Assembly: GCA_035373625.1 (NCBI GenBank) | Contig: DAOSNS010000010.1 | Location: 53,357 to 117,356 of the forward strand | DNA length: 64,000 bases | Direction: 5' to 3' | From: DSWT01 sp035373625 | GTDB taxonomy: Bacteria > Chloroflexota > Anaerolineae > B4-G1 > SLSP01 | Shown here: one piece after another, positions 7,693-16,334 of the stretch | Numbering within the stretch: the stretch's first letter is position 1 | Layout of the letters: each line of letters opens with the position of its first letter | Program-made: the position numbers and the translations under genes | The notes under the pieces: generated by a model | Told to the model about the DNA's origin: nothing | Database searches by the model: none | The model's input: the letters and a program-made list of their open reading frames with translations, nothing else

Positions 7693-7999
7693 GCGGCTAC
7701 ATGACGTTTGCTCCGTCGCGTGCGGGCCGGGCAACCATACCAGCCTGACTTTCAGCCGCGTCGGTCAAAGCGCCAATTGAAACACACGTTTGGCAAATGG
7801 CTTAAGCCACGCACCGCTCAAGCGGCGTAACGATCAGCAGATTAAGCCGATTGAGCAGATTTTCAAGATTGAAATCACTTTTTCTTCTTGAGGCATTCAG
7901 GATACATGCTACAATGCGGGAAGATCAGACCTGTCAGGTCTGAAGAATCCGTTTCATCCGTTTAATCCGTTGACTATTCTTTGAGTAAGGAGAGCCACG
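7693..7999. other. Intergenic region with promoter and CTGTCAG-core palindrome
   Basis: No gene seen. It contains a probable promoter (TTGAGG 7888-7893, 16 bp, TACAAT 7910-7915) for the GH130 gene, a 17-base palindrome CAGACCTGTCAGGTCTG (7926-7942) just downstream of the expected transcription start, and a tract of repeated CCGTTTCATCCGTTTAATCCG type (7948-7976). Confidence 0.6.
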
Positions 8000-8878
8000 A
8001 TGTTACACTTACATCGCGTCGGCGACAGGCCGATTATGGCACCACGCAAAGATGTACCCTGGGAGAAGATCGCCGTCCTCAACGCGGCGGCAATCCACGA
8101 CGGCGGGAAGTTTCATCTGCTGTACCGCGCCGTGGCGCACAACCCCGGCGATCCCAACCGCTCGTGCATCGGCTACGCCGTGAGTGATGACGGCATCCAC
8201 TTCGCGCGGCTGGATGAGCCGGTGCTCGCCTCGAACGTCGTCCCCGAAGAGGCGCAGGGCGTCGAAGACCCGCGCGTGACCAAGATCGGCGACACGTTCT
8301 ATATGCTCTACACGGCCTACGACGGCGCACGCACGCAGGTCGCATTGGCGACATCCGCCGACCTGATCCACTGGCAGCGGCAGGGCGTTGTCATCCCGGA
8401 TACGCTGTTCGGCAACAACAAGGACGCCGCGCTCTTCCCGGAAAAAATCGGCGGTCGCTACTGCATGCTCCACCGGCCCGTCCCGGACATCTACCTGGCG
8501 TTCTCCGACGATCTGTTGCACTGGACGGATCACGTCTGCATCATGAAGCCGGAGTTCGAGTGGGAAGCGGCGAAAATCGGCGCGGGCGCGCAGCCGATCA
8601 AGACGGAGAAAGGCTGGCTGCTGATCTACCACGGCGTGGACGAGAAGCTGTGGTATCGCCTCGGCGTGGCGCTGCTCGACCTGCACGACCCCACCAAAGT
8701 CATCACGCGCCAGCCGGAGTGGATTTTGCAGCCGGAGGCCGAATGGGAGATCGTCGGCGATGTGAACAACGTCGTCTTCACCTGCGGCGCTGTTTTGTTG
8801 GGACGCGAACTGTGGGTGTACTACGGCGCGGCGGATACCGTCATCGGCCTGGCGAAAGGCAACCTCGACGATTTATGA
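8000..8878 (+). CDS. Glycoside hydrolase family 130 (beta-mannoside phosphorylase-like)
   Basis: The 292-residue product has the GH130 five-bladed propeller pattern: LNAAAI near residue 28, LLYRAV at about 40, IGYAVSDDGIHF, the key GVEDPRVT motif with D90 (the proposed general acid), YTAYDG, and WYRLGVALLDL near the end. GH130 enzymes phosphorolyse or hydrolyse beta-1,2- or beta-1,4-mannosides, for example mannosyl-glucose or mannan and N-glycan cores. The length is short for the mannosylglucose phosphorylase group (about 390) and nearer to the 300-350 residue group. The ATG is preceded by AAGGAGAG. An Opp-type importer and other glycosidases in the window support a role in oligosaccharide use. 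The exact linkage cannot be read from sequence. Confidence 0.88.
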   Translation: MLHLHRVGDRPIMAPRKDVPWEKIAVLNAAAIHDGGKFHLLYRAVAHNPGDPNRSCIGYAVSDDGIHFARLDEPVLASNVVPEEAQGVEDPRVTKIGDTFYMLYTAYDGARTQVALATSADLIHWQRQGVVIPDTLFGNNKDAALFPEKIGGRYCMLHRPVPDIYLAFSDDLLHWTDHVCIMKPEFEWEAAKIGAGAQPIKTEKGWLLIYHGVDEKLWYRLGVALLDLHDPTKVITRQPEWILQPEAEWEIVGDVNNVVFTCGAVLLGRELWVYYGAADTVIGLAKGNLDDL

Positions 8879-8888
8879 AATAACGCTA

Positions 8889-8917
8889 TTGCATTCGCAC
8901 CAATAGCATGGTACAAT
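8889..8917 (+). promoter_or_regulatory. Promoter of the small RiPP-like gene
   Basis: TTGCAT (8889-8894), 17 bp, TACAAT (8912-8917). It lies between the GH130 stop and the ATG at 8967, giving a leader of about 43 bases with GAGAGGAG as ribosome site. A GCTATTG/CAATAGC inverted repeat overlaps the -35. Confidence 0.6.
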
Positions 8918-8966
8918 AAAGTCACAAGTCAGAATCAGATCGTATCCAAACGAGAGGAGACTACAT

Positions 8967-9071
8967 ATGGAAAATCAAGTATACGAAGCGCCGTGCATCA
9001 TTTACGAAGGCGACCTGGAAATCCAGGCCGGCAGCCCGTTGAGCGTCATTGACGAATTTGAAGACTTCTAA
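8967..9071 (+). CDS. Candidate RiPP (lasso-like) precursor peptide, 34 residues
   Basis: The ATG at 8967 follows GAGAGGAGACTACAT. The peptide has Y6, P9, I11 and G15 in the spacing YxxPxIxxxG, the leader pattern read by the PqqD-like recognition element of lasso peptide systems (Y-17, P-14, G-8 in that convention). After G22 the tail is GSPLSVIDEFEDF; a ring from G22 to the Asp at core position 8 or the Glu at 9 would fit lasso geometry, although the usual Thr before the core is absent. The gene has its own promoter and terminator. No lasso cyclase, leader peptidase, B1 protein or dedicated exporter is in the window, so it may be an orphan precursor or a non-lasso small protein. The family call is inference from the motif. 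Confidence 0.6.
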   Translation: MENQVYEAPCIIYEGDLEIQAGSPLSVIDEFEDF

Positions 9072-9092
9072 ACCTGCACAACCGCTATGAGC

Positions 9093-9132
9093 AACACATA
9101 GCCCCCGACGTTGTCGGGGGCTATGTGTTTTA
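9093..9132 (+). terminator. Intrinsic terminator of the RiPP-like gene
   Basis: A 17-bp stem (AACACATAGCCCCCGAC with its complement), a very short loop and TTTT after it. It lies between convergent genes. Confidence 0.85.
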
Positions 9133-9154
9133 TCCCGGCCGTGGGGCCTGCCCC

Positions 9155-10111
9155 TTATATGTACAAATAGCACTTGACCAATGTGTCATCCACCAGAACA
9201 TCGGTGGGCGCCTGCTCAAGACATTTGTCCATCACGCGGGGACAACGGCCGGCAAACTTACAGCCGGTGCGCAGGTATTCTTGTTGTTCCAATTCGCTCA
9301 GGGAAATCCTGGTGGACCAACGTTTTCGCGGATCGGCCTCCGGGATGGACTCACGCAACAATTGGGTGTAGGGATGGCGGGGTTCCATCAGCACCTGCTC
9401 AACCGGCCCCATTTCGATGATGTCGCCTCTGAACATAATCGCAATGCGCTCACTGACATAGTAAGCCGTCGCCAGATCGTGAGTGATGTAAAGCACACTC
9501 AGGTTAGTCTCTTCCTTAAGCCGCCGGAACAGATTGACGATGGACATTCTCAAAGACGCATCTACCATCGAAACCGGTTCGTCGGCGATAAGCAACGTCG
9601 GGTGGGTCAACAAAGCTCTGGCGATGGAAATCCGTTGCAGTTGTCCGCCGGAGAATTCACTGGGATATTTGCCGGCGAATTCGTCGTAGGTCAGCCCCAC
9701 CAGGCGCAACGTCTCATCAATCAAACTAATGGCTTCCTGCCTGGTATACGCCAATCCGAAATTCTGGACGGTCTCGAAGAAATAGCGATCAACCACGCGC
9801 AGCGGATTGAAAGTGCCAAACGGGTCTTGAAAGATGGCCTGTATGCTCTCCTCCTGCCAGACTCTTTTGCCCTTGGAGGCTGCACGATCTTTGCCGTTGT
9901 GGATGATCGTGCCCGAAGTGGGTTCCTCGAAGCCCAAAATGATCTTGGCGGTCGTGGTTTTGCCGCAGCCGCTTTCACCTGCCAGAGTAAAAATTTCACC
10001 CGGCTTGATGTAAAAGGACACATTGTTGGTGGCCGTCAATCTGACCCTTGAGAGAATACTCCCCATCGTGTAGACTTTGGTCAGGTTCTTGACTTCAAGC
10101 AACTTTTCCAT
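9155..10111 (-). CDS. Opp/Dpp-type ABC transporter ATP-binding protein (OppF-like)
   Basis: From the ATG at 10111 (behind GGGAGGAAAG) the product has 318 residues: Walker A GESGCGKT, signature FSGGQLQRISIARAL, Walker B LLIADEP, and the C-terminal oligopeptide-transporter extension with cysteines (CKFAGRCPRVMDKC). This second ATPase pairs with the OppD-like protein to power uptake. The start overlaps the oppD-like stop by 17 bp. It is the last gene of the importer operon. An open frame continues upstream to 10294 inside the preceding gene, but without a ribosome site. Confidence 0.9.
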   Translation of the reverse strand: MEKLLEVKNLTKVYTMGSILSRVRLTATNNVSFYIKPGEIFTLAGESGCGKTTTAKIILGFEEPTSGTIIHNGKDRAASKGKRVWQEESIQAIFQDPFGTFNPLRVVDRYFFETVQNFGLAYTRQEAISLIDETLRLVGLTYDEFAGKYPSEFSGGQLQRISIARALLTHPTLLIADEPVSMVDASLRMSIVNLFRRLKEETNLSVLYITHDLATAYYVSERIAIMFRGDIIEMGPVEQVLMEPRHPYTQLLRESIPEADPRKRWSTRISLSELEQQEYLRTGCKFAGRCPRVMDKCLEQAPTDVLVDDTLVKCYLYI

Positions 10112-11099
10112 ACTTTCCTCCCACCAACCAGCAGGCGACTTTGTGATCGGCATTGAGTTCGACGAGGTCTGGCGTCTGTTCCCGGCAAATCCCCATAACA
10201 TGGGGACACCGGGGATGAAACGAACACCCGCCAGGCAGATCAATGAGCGAAGGTGGACTTCCGGGCACGCTTTCACGTGGCGATTTGTCGCCAAACCGTG
10301 GCAGAGAATTGATCAAAAAGCGGGTATAGGGATGCTGTGGATCGCCGTAAATCTTCTCGGTGGTGGCTTCCTCAACGATTTTCCCGGCATACATAATACC
10401 GACGCGATCGGCGATATTCGCCTGAACGCCCATATCGTGTGTCACCAGGATAATGGTGTTTTTCAGTCTTCTTTGAATGTCCATCAAAAGCTGCACCACC
10501 CCCCGCTGGACAACAACATCGAGCGCCGTGGTCGGCTCATCCGCGATGATGATGCTGGGCTTCAAGAGCGCCGCCAGGGCGATCGTCACCCGTTGGCGCA
10601 TCCCGCCGGACAATTGATGCGGATACGCATCCAGGATTTTAGGCGGCAAGCCCAACTCGGTGATATGTTTCTCGGCAATCTCGAAAGCCTCTTGTTTAGA
10701 TTTTCCAACCACATGGCTTTCAATGAAGTCCCGGTAGGTTTCTTTCAATTTGGTCACAGGGTTGAGAACGCTCATCGAACCCTGAGGGACATAAGCGATG
10801 TAGTCCAAACGCAATTTTCGCTTGGCTTCTGGACTTAAGGTGGTAACATCCACCGCCCGGCCGTCAACGTAATAGAAGACATAGCCATCAATCAAACGCA
10901 GTGGCGGTTCGATGGCGGCTGCAAGCGCCTTCAGCAGGGTTGTCTTGCCACAGCCACTTTCACCGGCAATACCGTAGACTTCGTTTTCGCGGATCTCAAG
11001 GTTGACATCGTTGACCGCCTTCACGACCTTCTGAGTTCCGAAAACATCGAGGATGTAGAAGGCTTTCAGCCCTTCAGTTCTAAGTATGGTCTTGTTCAT
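10095..11099 (-). CDS. Opp/Dpp-type ABC transporter ATP-binding protein (OppD-like)
   Basis: The product starts MNKTILRTEG (ATG 11099 behind AGGGGACG) and has Walker A GESGCGKT, signature LSGGMRQRVTIALAL, Walker B IIIADEPTTALD, and the C-terminal cysteine-bearing domain (GCSFHPRCPHVMGICREQ) of the OppD/DppD group. It acts with the OppF-like partner. The gene is 7 bp from the permease stop, so the two are cotranscribed. The annotated start is preferred over an upstream in-frame one at 11186, which lies inside the permease gene. Confidence 0.9.
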   Translation of the reverse strand: MNKTILRTEGLKAFYILDVFGTQKVVKAVNDVNLEIRENEVYGIAGESGCGKTTLLKALAAAIEPPLRLIDGYVFYYVDGRAVDVTTLSPEAKRKLRLDYIAYVPQGSMSVLNPVTKLKETYRDFIESHVVGKSKQEAFEIAEKHITELGLPPKILDAYPHQLSGGMRQRVTIALAALLKPSIIIADEPTTALDVVVQRGVVQLLMDIQRRLKNTIILVTHDMGVQANIADRVGIMYAGKIVEEATTEKIYGDPQHPYTRFLINSLPRFGDKSPRESVPGSPPSLIDLPGGCSFHPRCPHVMGICREQTPDLVELNADHKVACWLVGGKYGKVA

Positions 11100-11106
11100 C
11101 GTCCCC

Positions 11107-11961
11107 TCACTGCGCCCCGACACGTTGGATGCGGGTTCTTGGATCCAGATATTCGCTGATACTGACCGAGAGCCAGTAGAGCGCAATAAACAGGCAGAGC
11201 GATAGGACTACCGGCGTCAGGATCCACCACCAGCGTCCCAACAAAATAGACTGGTAGAAGAGCGCCCAGTTCAACATCGTACCCAACGTGGGGATGTTGA
11301 GATTGACCAATCCCAGAATGGCCAGCGTCATCTCCAACCCCACCGCCCATGAAATATTGTTGATCAAGGTCGAGAAAATCAGCGGCGTGGCAAAAGGCAT
11401 ATATTCATTCAACACCAGTTTGAGCGTCCCCGTACCTGAAAGGATAGCCGTCTTGGTGAACTCGCGCTCACGCAGGCTCAAAATTACCGAACGGATCAGG
11501 CGTGCATCCCATGCCCAGCCGAAAAACGAGAGCATTAATCCCAGCACCACCAGATTCATGAACTGTCGTACCAGCATGGCGATCATGACCATGATCAAGA
11601 AGAGCGGGATTACCAGCAAACTGTCCCCGATAAACATCAACAGCCGGTCGGCAGTGCCCCCCTTATATCCGGCCACCATCCCAACCAGGATGGCGATCAC
11701 TCTGGAAATCAACGCAGCGATGAGGGAAATGATCAAAGAATTGCGCACCGCAAAGGTAGCCTGCCAGAAAATATCCTGCCCATTCGAATCGGTGCCAAGC
11801 CAGTGTTCGGCCGATGGCTTTGTATCTCTGGGAACAACATTCCATAACGTAGGATCATAGGGTGAAAAGAGGGACATAAAGGCCAGAATCACAATGATCA
11901 GCAGGACGCCAAAGCTGAAGCAAAAGCGATAATCTCTGAATAAGTCTCTGAGGATTTTCAT
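11107..11961 (-). CDS. Opp/Dpp-type ABC transporter permease (DppC-like)
   Basis: The 284-residue product has an N-terminal membrane helix followed by FSPYDPTLWN and HWLGTDSNGQDIFWQ, the hallmark of DppC/OppC permeases (P....HWLGTD..G.D). Four or five further membrane helices follow, with a cytoplasmic coupling loop near FTKTAILSGTG, a degenerate EAA motif. The start has AAGGAGG. It forms the pore with the DppB-like partner encoded just upstream. Confidence 0.9.
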   Translation of the reverse strand: MKILRDLFRDYRFCFSFGVLLIIVILAFMSLFSPYDPTLWNVVPRDTKPSAEHWLGTDSNGQDIFWQATFAVRNSLIISLIAALISRVIAILVGMVAGYKGGTADRLLMFIGDSLLVIPLFLIMVMIAMLVRQFMNLVVLGLMLSFFGWAWDARLIRSVILSLREREFTKTAILSGTGTLKLVLNEYMPFATPLIFSTLINNISWAVGLEMTLAILGLVNLNIPTLGTMLNWALFYQSILLGRWWWILTPVVLSLCLFIALYWLSVSISEYLDPRTRIQRVGAQ

Positions 11962-11974
11962 GCGATCGGCCTCC

Positions 11975-12982
11975 TTATGTGTATCTCACCCGTGGATCAA
12001 ATAAGGGGTATGTCAGGTCAACGATCAGGATCGCAGTGGTGATGCCAACAATAGAGAAGATGGTGATCCCCATGATCAGATTGTAATCCCCATTGACAAT
12101 AGCTCTATAGAGCAACATTCCCAAACCCGGATAACCATAAACGATCTCGGTAATCAACGCTCCACTGAAGATTTGCCCGAGGGAGAGCGCCAGGCCGGTA
12201 ATTTGCGGCAATAAAGCGTTGCGAATGACATATTTGCCCACGATGCGATTTTCTTTCACACCGCCCAATTTGGCATATTGGACGAAATTTTCTGCATTGA
12301 CGTTCTGCACAATCAGTTTCATCGTTTGGAACATGACCGCTCCGCCCAGGATGATTAACGAAACGGCAGGTAAGGTCGAATGCCAGAGAACATCTTTGAT
12401 ATAGGCCCAGGTAAAGGTAGGAATAGCTCCCAAGGATGCCCCACCTGTAATGGGGAACCAACGCACAACATAGGCAAAGAGCAGCAGCAGCATGAAAGCG
12501 AAGATGTAATAGGGCAGCGGGCGGACCACCATGGCAATAGCATCCAGCACCCGTGACCACGCCTTACGTGAATAGTAACCGGCTAATCCTCCGATGATAT
12601 TCCCCACTGTCCACGTGATGGCGGTCGTGGTCAACAGAAGCCCCAAAGTCCAGGGCATCGCCGTAGCAATGAGCTTGTTCACACGGGTAGGAAATTGGAA
12701 AAACGAGACGCCGAAATCACCGCGGAACAACCGTCCCCAAAACGCCCAGTATTGGTCGAGCCAGGAACCTCCCAGGCCATACATCTCGGTCAGGTCGCGG
12801 ATAATTTCATCCATCGTACCCGGCTCCAATGTCGAGCCACGCGCCTGCATCTGATCAACCATTTTCATAACAGGATCATTCGGGGTGAGTCTGGGAATGA
12901 AAAAAACTACAGTGATGCCTAGCCAGATGACAAGAACATATTGGATCAGGCGAGGAATGAGATATCGTTTCACAAATGCCAC
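11975..12982 (-). CDS. Opp/Dpp-type ABC transporter permease (DppB-like)
   Basis: About 335 residues with the N-terminal helix KRYLIPRLIQYVLVIWLGITV typical of DppB/OppB, the loop with FRGDFGVSFF, six membrane helices, and the C-terminal FDPRVRY seen in many members. The coupling-loop region YAKLGGVKENRI is visible. The GTG at 12982 is chosen because GAGGTG lies eight bases upstream; another GTG at 12991 overlaps that ribosome site. A 14-bp hairpin separates it from the substrate-binding protein gene. Confidence 0.88.
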   Translation of the reverse strand: MAFVKRYLIPRLIQYVLVIWLGITVVFFIPRLTPNDPVMKMVDQMQARGSTLEPGTMDEIIRDLTEMYGLGGSWLDQYWAFWGRLFRGDFGVSFFQFPTRVNKLIATAMPWTLGLLLTTTAITWTVGNIIGGLAGYYSRKAWSRVLDAIAMVVRPLPYYIFAFMLLLLFAYVVRWFPITGGASLGAIPTFTWAYIKDVLWHSTLPAVSLIILGGAVMFQTMKLIVQNVNAENFVQYAKLGGVKENRIVGKYVIRNALLPQITGLALSLGQIFSGALITEIVYGYPGLGMLLYRAIVNGDYNLIMGITIFSIVGITTAILIVDLTYPLFDPRVRYT

Positions 12983-13007
12983 AGAAATCACCTCACTTAT
13001 ATTAAGG

Positions 13008-13041
13008 AATCCTGGACGGGCTTGACTGCCCGTCCAGGATT
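13008..13041 (-). terminator. Intercistronic hairpin in the importer operon
   Basis: AATCCTGGACGGGC pairs perfectly with GCCCGTCCAGGATT around a 6-base loop. It follows the binding-protein gene and lacks a T tract, so partial termination or mRNA protection, giving more binding protein than permease, is likely. Confidence 0.6.
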
Positions 13042-13058
13042 ATTGGACCATGAGTAAC

Positions 13059-15122
13059 CTACCTGCCAGTAGGCTTCAGGAACGGAGTCATATACTTGAA
13101 GTTTGGCCAATGTGTATAAGGCTCGCAGTAGGCATTTTCGCTGCCGGGCCAGTTGGTCCAGTAGTATTCATCCCAGCCGACAAAGCCGATGTACCCGTAG
13201 GTCGGGATGCCGGACATGTTCTTGACGGCTTCCTTGAGGCCCTCAATGCCGACGGCGACAACTTTCTCGGTATTGAAGGGATCCGTCTCGCGCAATTCCT
13301 TGATGATAGCATCCATCTTCTCGCTTGACCAGCGGCAGGAGTGGCCCTGGGTGCGTTCTCCAACGGGCCGGATGTAGGCAGAGTTCCAGCGGTCAAGCAC
13401 GCGATACAGGTCAGGCCCTGCACCCCAGGGTTCTTGAGCAGGCCAGTCGCCGCTTACATCAAAGTCACCGACGGCGATCAAGTCGGCCCGGGCTTCCGAT
13501 GGGAACATCTCGGCATCAATGCCGAATTTCTTCCACTGCTGTACAGCCGCCGCCGCATTGCGCGCCCCCATGCCGGAAAGCGTGGTTTCACACAGGAAAC
13601 TGATCTTCCAGGGCTTGCCATCTGGCAGCAACCACTTCCCGTCCGCATTCTTCTTGAAGCCGTTCTTCACCAGCAGTTTCTCGGCGATGTCGGGGGCATA
13701 CTTGTACCAGCCGATGCCGAACGCCTTCTCGATGAATTCCGGCGTGTCGGGGAAGACATAGCCGCGGCTCTTGGCGTAATCTGCAATGCGCTTCGGCACA
13801 TCCGGATCATAGGGCGCAAAGGTCTCGCCGTTGCCCACATCAATGGTGAACGTCTTCAACCACTCGTGCATTGGCTTGTGATACAACTCGGGGTAAGGGC
13901 CGAGGTGCGGGACGTGGATCGGGCTTACGGTGCCGGTGCAGTCAACGGCGATGCTCATGTACTCCACGATGTTAATCGCCAGCAACAACGCCCAGCGGAC
14001 ATCAACCTTATCGAAGGGCGCCCGGGCGGTGTTGAAGTTGATGCCGGTGATGCAGGGGTCGTTGTTGACCACGAAGGGGAAGGTCGGCTGGTAAGCGCGG
14101 GAGGTCTTGGACTGCGCCAACAGCGCCTTGAGACCGTCGGCCGAGAGTTCTGCCACATCCAGTTGATGCGTCAATTGCGCCAGGATTTGCGCACCTTCAT
14201 CGGCAAAGAACTGGTAGATGACGTACTTGGGTTGTGGCATACCGTACAGAATACCGGTTGGGCTTTTGTCCCAATCTTCGCGCCGTTCCCAGGCCGTCCA
14301 GGCTCCTTGGGGATCGAAGCTGTGCAGCTTGTACGGGCCGCAGCCGACAAACGGATTGTGGGTAAACTGAACCGGGTCGTCTTGCTTCTCGAAGATATGC
14401 TTGGGCATGATCCTGGTGCAGCCCCAGCGGTCAAGGAAGGTGGTGTGGAAACGGGAGTTGGGGTGCTTCAGGACAAATTTGACCGTGTAATCATCCAGCG
14501 CCGTGACCGTGTCAACGTTATCCACAAAGTAGTTGTGGGAGTTAAGCTGCTCGTATGCCTTGAACGTTTCGACCGAGTACACCACATCGGCCGCTGTGAA
14601 AGGCTCACCATCCGACCAGGTGACACCCTTGCGGAGAGGAATGGTACACTCGGTAAAGTCCTCATTGTACGTCGGGTCACCACTGGCAAGGCCGTTGATG
14701 ATTTTGCCGGTGGCGAAGTCAACCGTCCAGAGTGCCTCGTCGGCCAGGTTCTGCAAGCCGCGATCCGACCATTTCCAGCCCACCCACCAGTTGAAGTTGT
14801 CGGGTGTACCGACACGTCCGGTGAGGATTCTGGTAATCAGGGTCTCGCTGCGGGGGAAAGTGCCCAACACATCGGGCGCCTTTTCTTTAGATACAGGTTG
14901 GGGGGTCGCCGTCACCACTTTTTCAACAACCTGGGTCTCGATGACCTTCTCGACGACCGGCGTGCCGGCAACAATTTTGGTCACTTCTTTCTCGACCTCA
15001 ACCGTCTCCTTGATGACCTGAGGTGTAGGGGTGGCGCAGCCGGTAGCTACCATCGCGGTCGTAAATATGGCCGCATTGCGCAGGAATTCTCTGCGCGTGA
15101 GTTTCTTTCTGCTCTCCTTCAT
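13059..15122 (-). CDS. ABC transporter substrate-binding lipoprotein, family 5
   Basis: A 687-residue family 5 (Opp/Dpp) solute-binding protein. The N-terminus has a twin-arginine-like TRREFLR (9-15), a hydrophobic stretch and lipobox ATGC with C29 as lipidation site. A Val/Glu/Thr-rich spacer of about 50 residues follows (heptad-like EKE/VVEK), then the binding fold with GLQNLADEALWTVD, WSDGEPFTAADVVYS (classical family 5 motif) and further conserved parts. Its length is above the usual 500-600 residues, in part because of the spacer. Family 5 proteins bind peptides, but some bind oligosaccharides; the LacI regulator upstream favours sugars here. The start has GGAGGG. Confidence 0.9.
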   Translation of the reverse strand: MKESRKKLTRREFLRNAAIFTTAMVATGCATPTPQVIKETVEVEKEVTKIVAGTPVVEKVIETQVVEKVVTATPQPVSKEKAPDVLGTFPRSETLITRILTGRVGTPDNFNWWVGWKWSDRGLQNLADEALWTVDFATGKIINGLASGDPTYNEDFTECTIPLRKGVTWSDGEPFTAADVVYSVETFKAYEQLNSHNYFVDNVDTVTALDDYTVKFVLKHPNSRFHTTFLDRWGCTRIMPKHIFEKQDDPVQFTHNPFVGCGPYKLHSFDPQGAWTAWERREDWDKSPTGILYGMPQPKYVIYQFFADEGAQILAQLTHQLDVAELSADGLKALLAQSKTSRAYQPTFPFVVNNDPCITGINFNTARAPFDKVDVRWALLLAINIVEYMSIAVDCTGTVSPIHVPHLGPYPELYHKPMHEWLKTFTIDVGNGETFAPYDPDVPKRIADYAKSRGYVFPDTPEFIEKAFGIGWYKYAPDIAEKLLVKNGFKKNADGKWLLPDGKPWKISFLCETTLSGMGARNAAAAVQQWKKFGIDAEMFPSEARADLIAVGDFDVSGDWPAQEPWGAGPDLYRVLDRWNSAYIRPVGERTQGHSCRWSSEKMDAIIKELRETDPFNTEKVVAVGIEGLKEAVKNMSGIPTYGYIGFVGWDEYYWTNWPGSENAYCEPYTHWPNFKYMTPFLKPTGR

Positions 15123-15153
15123 TTTTCCCTCCAGATGTTTTTAACTGAAACTG

Positions 15154-15184
15154 AATATACGGACTGTTCTTGGGGTAGAGTCAA
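15154..15184 (-). promoter_or_regulatory. Possible promoter of the binding-protein gene
   Basis: On the minus strand TTGACT (15179-15184) is followed after 19 bp by TATATT (15154-15159). A half-site AGATACCG lies just upstream and resembles half of the operator found before the LacI gene. Spacing is not ideal. Confidence 0.4.
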
Positions 15185-15242
15185 TGTTTTCGGTATCTGG
15201 CTTATGTAATTGTCCTCCTTTTTTGAGAATAGGGATTGGGAA

Positions 15243-16259
15243 CTAGCGTTGGATGGCCCGACAGGAATCTCTGATGATCAGCCGGGTAGGGATTCTGCGA
15301 AGCGGTTCTTCCAACGTCTCACCCCGCATCAACTTGATCAGCATGGTTGTGGCGATATACCCCATCTCACTGACGAATTGATCCACGGTGGTCAGACCGG
15401 GAACACAGCCGGCGGCCTGAGGGATGTTATCGAACCCGACCACCGAAATATCCTCGGGCACCCGCAGGCCGGCCTCGCGCGCCGCATCCATCACCCCCAG
15501 CGCCGATTGATCGTTAGCCGCAAAAATCGCCGTGGGTGGATCAGGCAAGCCAAATAATTGTTGCGCGCAGGAGAAGCCTCTCTCACGGCTATAGTCACCC
15601 TCCTGGATCAGATCGGGATCCAGCGGCACCCCGGCACGTTCCAGTGCTTCGAGGTAGCCCTGTTGCCGACGGCTTGCGCTAAGCAGGCCCTTGCGCCCGG
15701 TGATGAAGCCGATGCGCCGATGGCCCAGGTCCAGCAGGTACTCCATCACGGCGATGGCGCCCTCGCGGTTGGTCGAGATGACGGCGGGGAAGACGTTGTG
15801 CTCGTGAGGGTCAACAGCGACCAGCGGCGATATGGAGCTAAGGTCCTCGGTCGTCGGCGTCACAACCAACAATCCATCGGCGATGCTGCCATCGAGCCGC
15901 GAAAGGTGCCGGCGTTCCCATCCCGGTTGCATATTGGCGGCTGTAGGGCCGCTGCTATAGACGAACAGATCATACTCAGTGCCGTGAACGGCCCGCCCGA
16001 TCCCCTTGAACAGCTCCAGGCTAAAGGGGTCGCCCAAACTAATCACCAGAACGCCGATGACGTTGGTGCGGCGGCTGCGCATACTGGTTGCGGCGAGGCT
16101 GGAGCTGTACCCCAATTCGGCGATCACACGCCGCACTTTTTCGTAGGTTTCCGGCGCGACATCATCTTTATCGTTCAAAACGCGCGACACGGTGGAAACC
16201 GAAACCCCGCAGGCTTCAGCGACATCCCGAATGGTGAGCGACGTTTTAGAACGATGCAT
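15243..16259 (-). CDS. LacI family transcriptional regulator
   Basis: The 338-residue product starts with a canonical LacI helix-turn-helix (TIRDVAEACGVSVSTVSRVLN, then YEKVRRVIAELGY), the hinge helix with SLAATSMRSRRT, and a periplasmic-binding-protein-like effector domain (IGVLVISLGDPF; GHRRIGFITG; PTAIFAANDQSALGVMDAARE; DISVVGFDNIPQA). Such regulators usually repress sugar genes and release DNA on binding a sugar. It is on the same strand as, and directly before, the importer operon, so it probably controls the importer and itself. The start has GAGGT. A cluster of palindromic operators lies in its promoter region. Confidence 0.92.
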   Translation of the reverse strand: MHRSKTSLTIRDVAEACGVSVSTVSRVLNDKDDVAPETYEKVRRVIAELGYSSSLAATSMRSRRTNVIGVLVISLGDPFSLELFKGIGRAVHGTEYDLFVYSSGPTAANMQPGWERRHLSRLDGSIADGLLVVTPTTEDLSSISPLVAVDPHEHNVFPAVISTNREGAIAVMEYLLDLGHRRIGFITGRKGLLSASRRQQGYLEALERAGVPLDPDLIQEGDYSRERGFSCAQQLFGLPDPPTAIFAANDQSALGVMDAAREAGLRVPEDISVVGFDNIPQAAGCVPGLTTVDQFVSEMGYIATTMLIKLMRGETLEEPLRRIPTRLIIRDSCRAIQR

Positions 16260-16285
16260 AGCACCTCAATTATAGGGGAATCTTT

Positions 16286-16325
16286 CCGGTACTGATACCG
16301 GCATTGATACCGGTATCGTTACCGG
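16286..16325. promoter_or_regulatory. Clustered LacI-type operators
   Basis: Two copies of the inverted repeat CCGGTA-N4-TACCGG (16286-16301 and 16310-16325), 24 bp apart centre to centre, with the perfect 12-bp palindrome GATACCGGTATC (16306-16317) between them. They lie at or just after the expected start of lacI transcription, as in autorepression. Confidence 0.7.
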
Positions 16326-16334
16326 AGCACTTAT

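Noticed and set aside
13341..15209. 622-codon plus-strand frame across the binding-protein gene
   Set aside because: Opposite strand of a clear family 5 lipoprotein with signal peptide and ribosome site; product looks random and His/Arg/Gly-rich.
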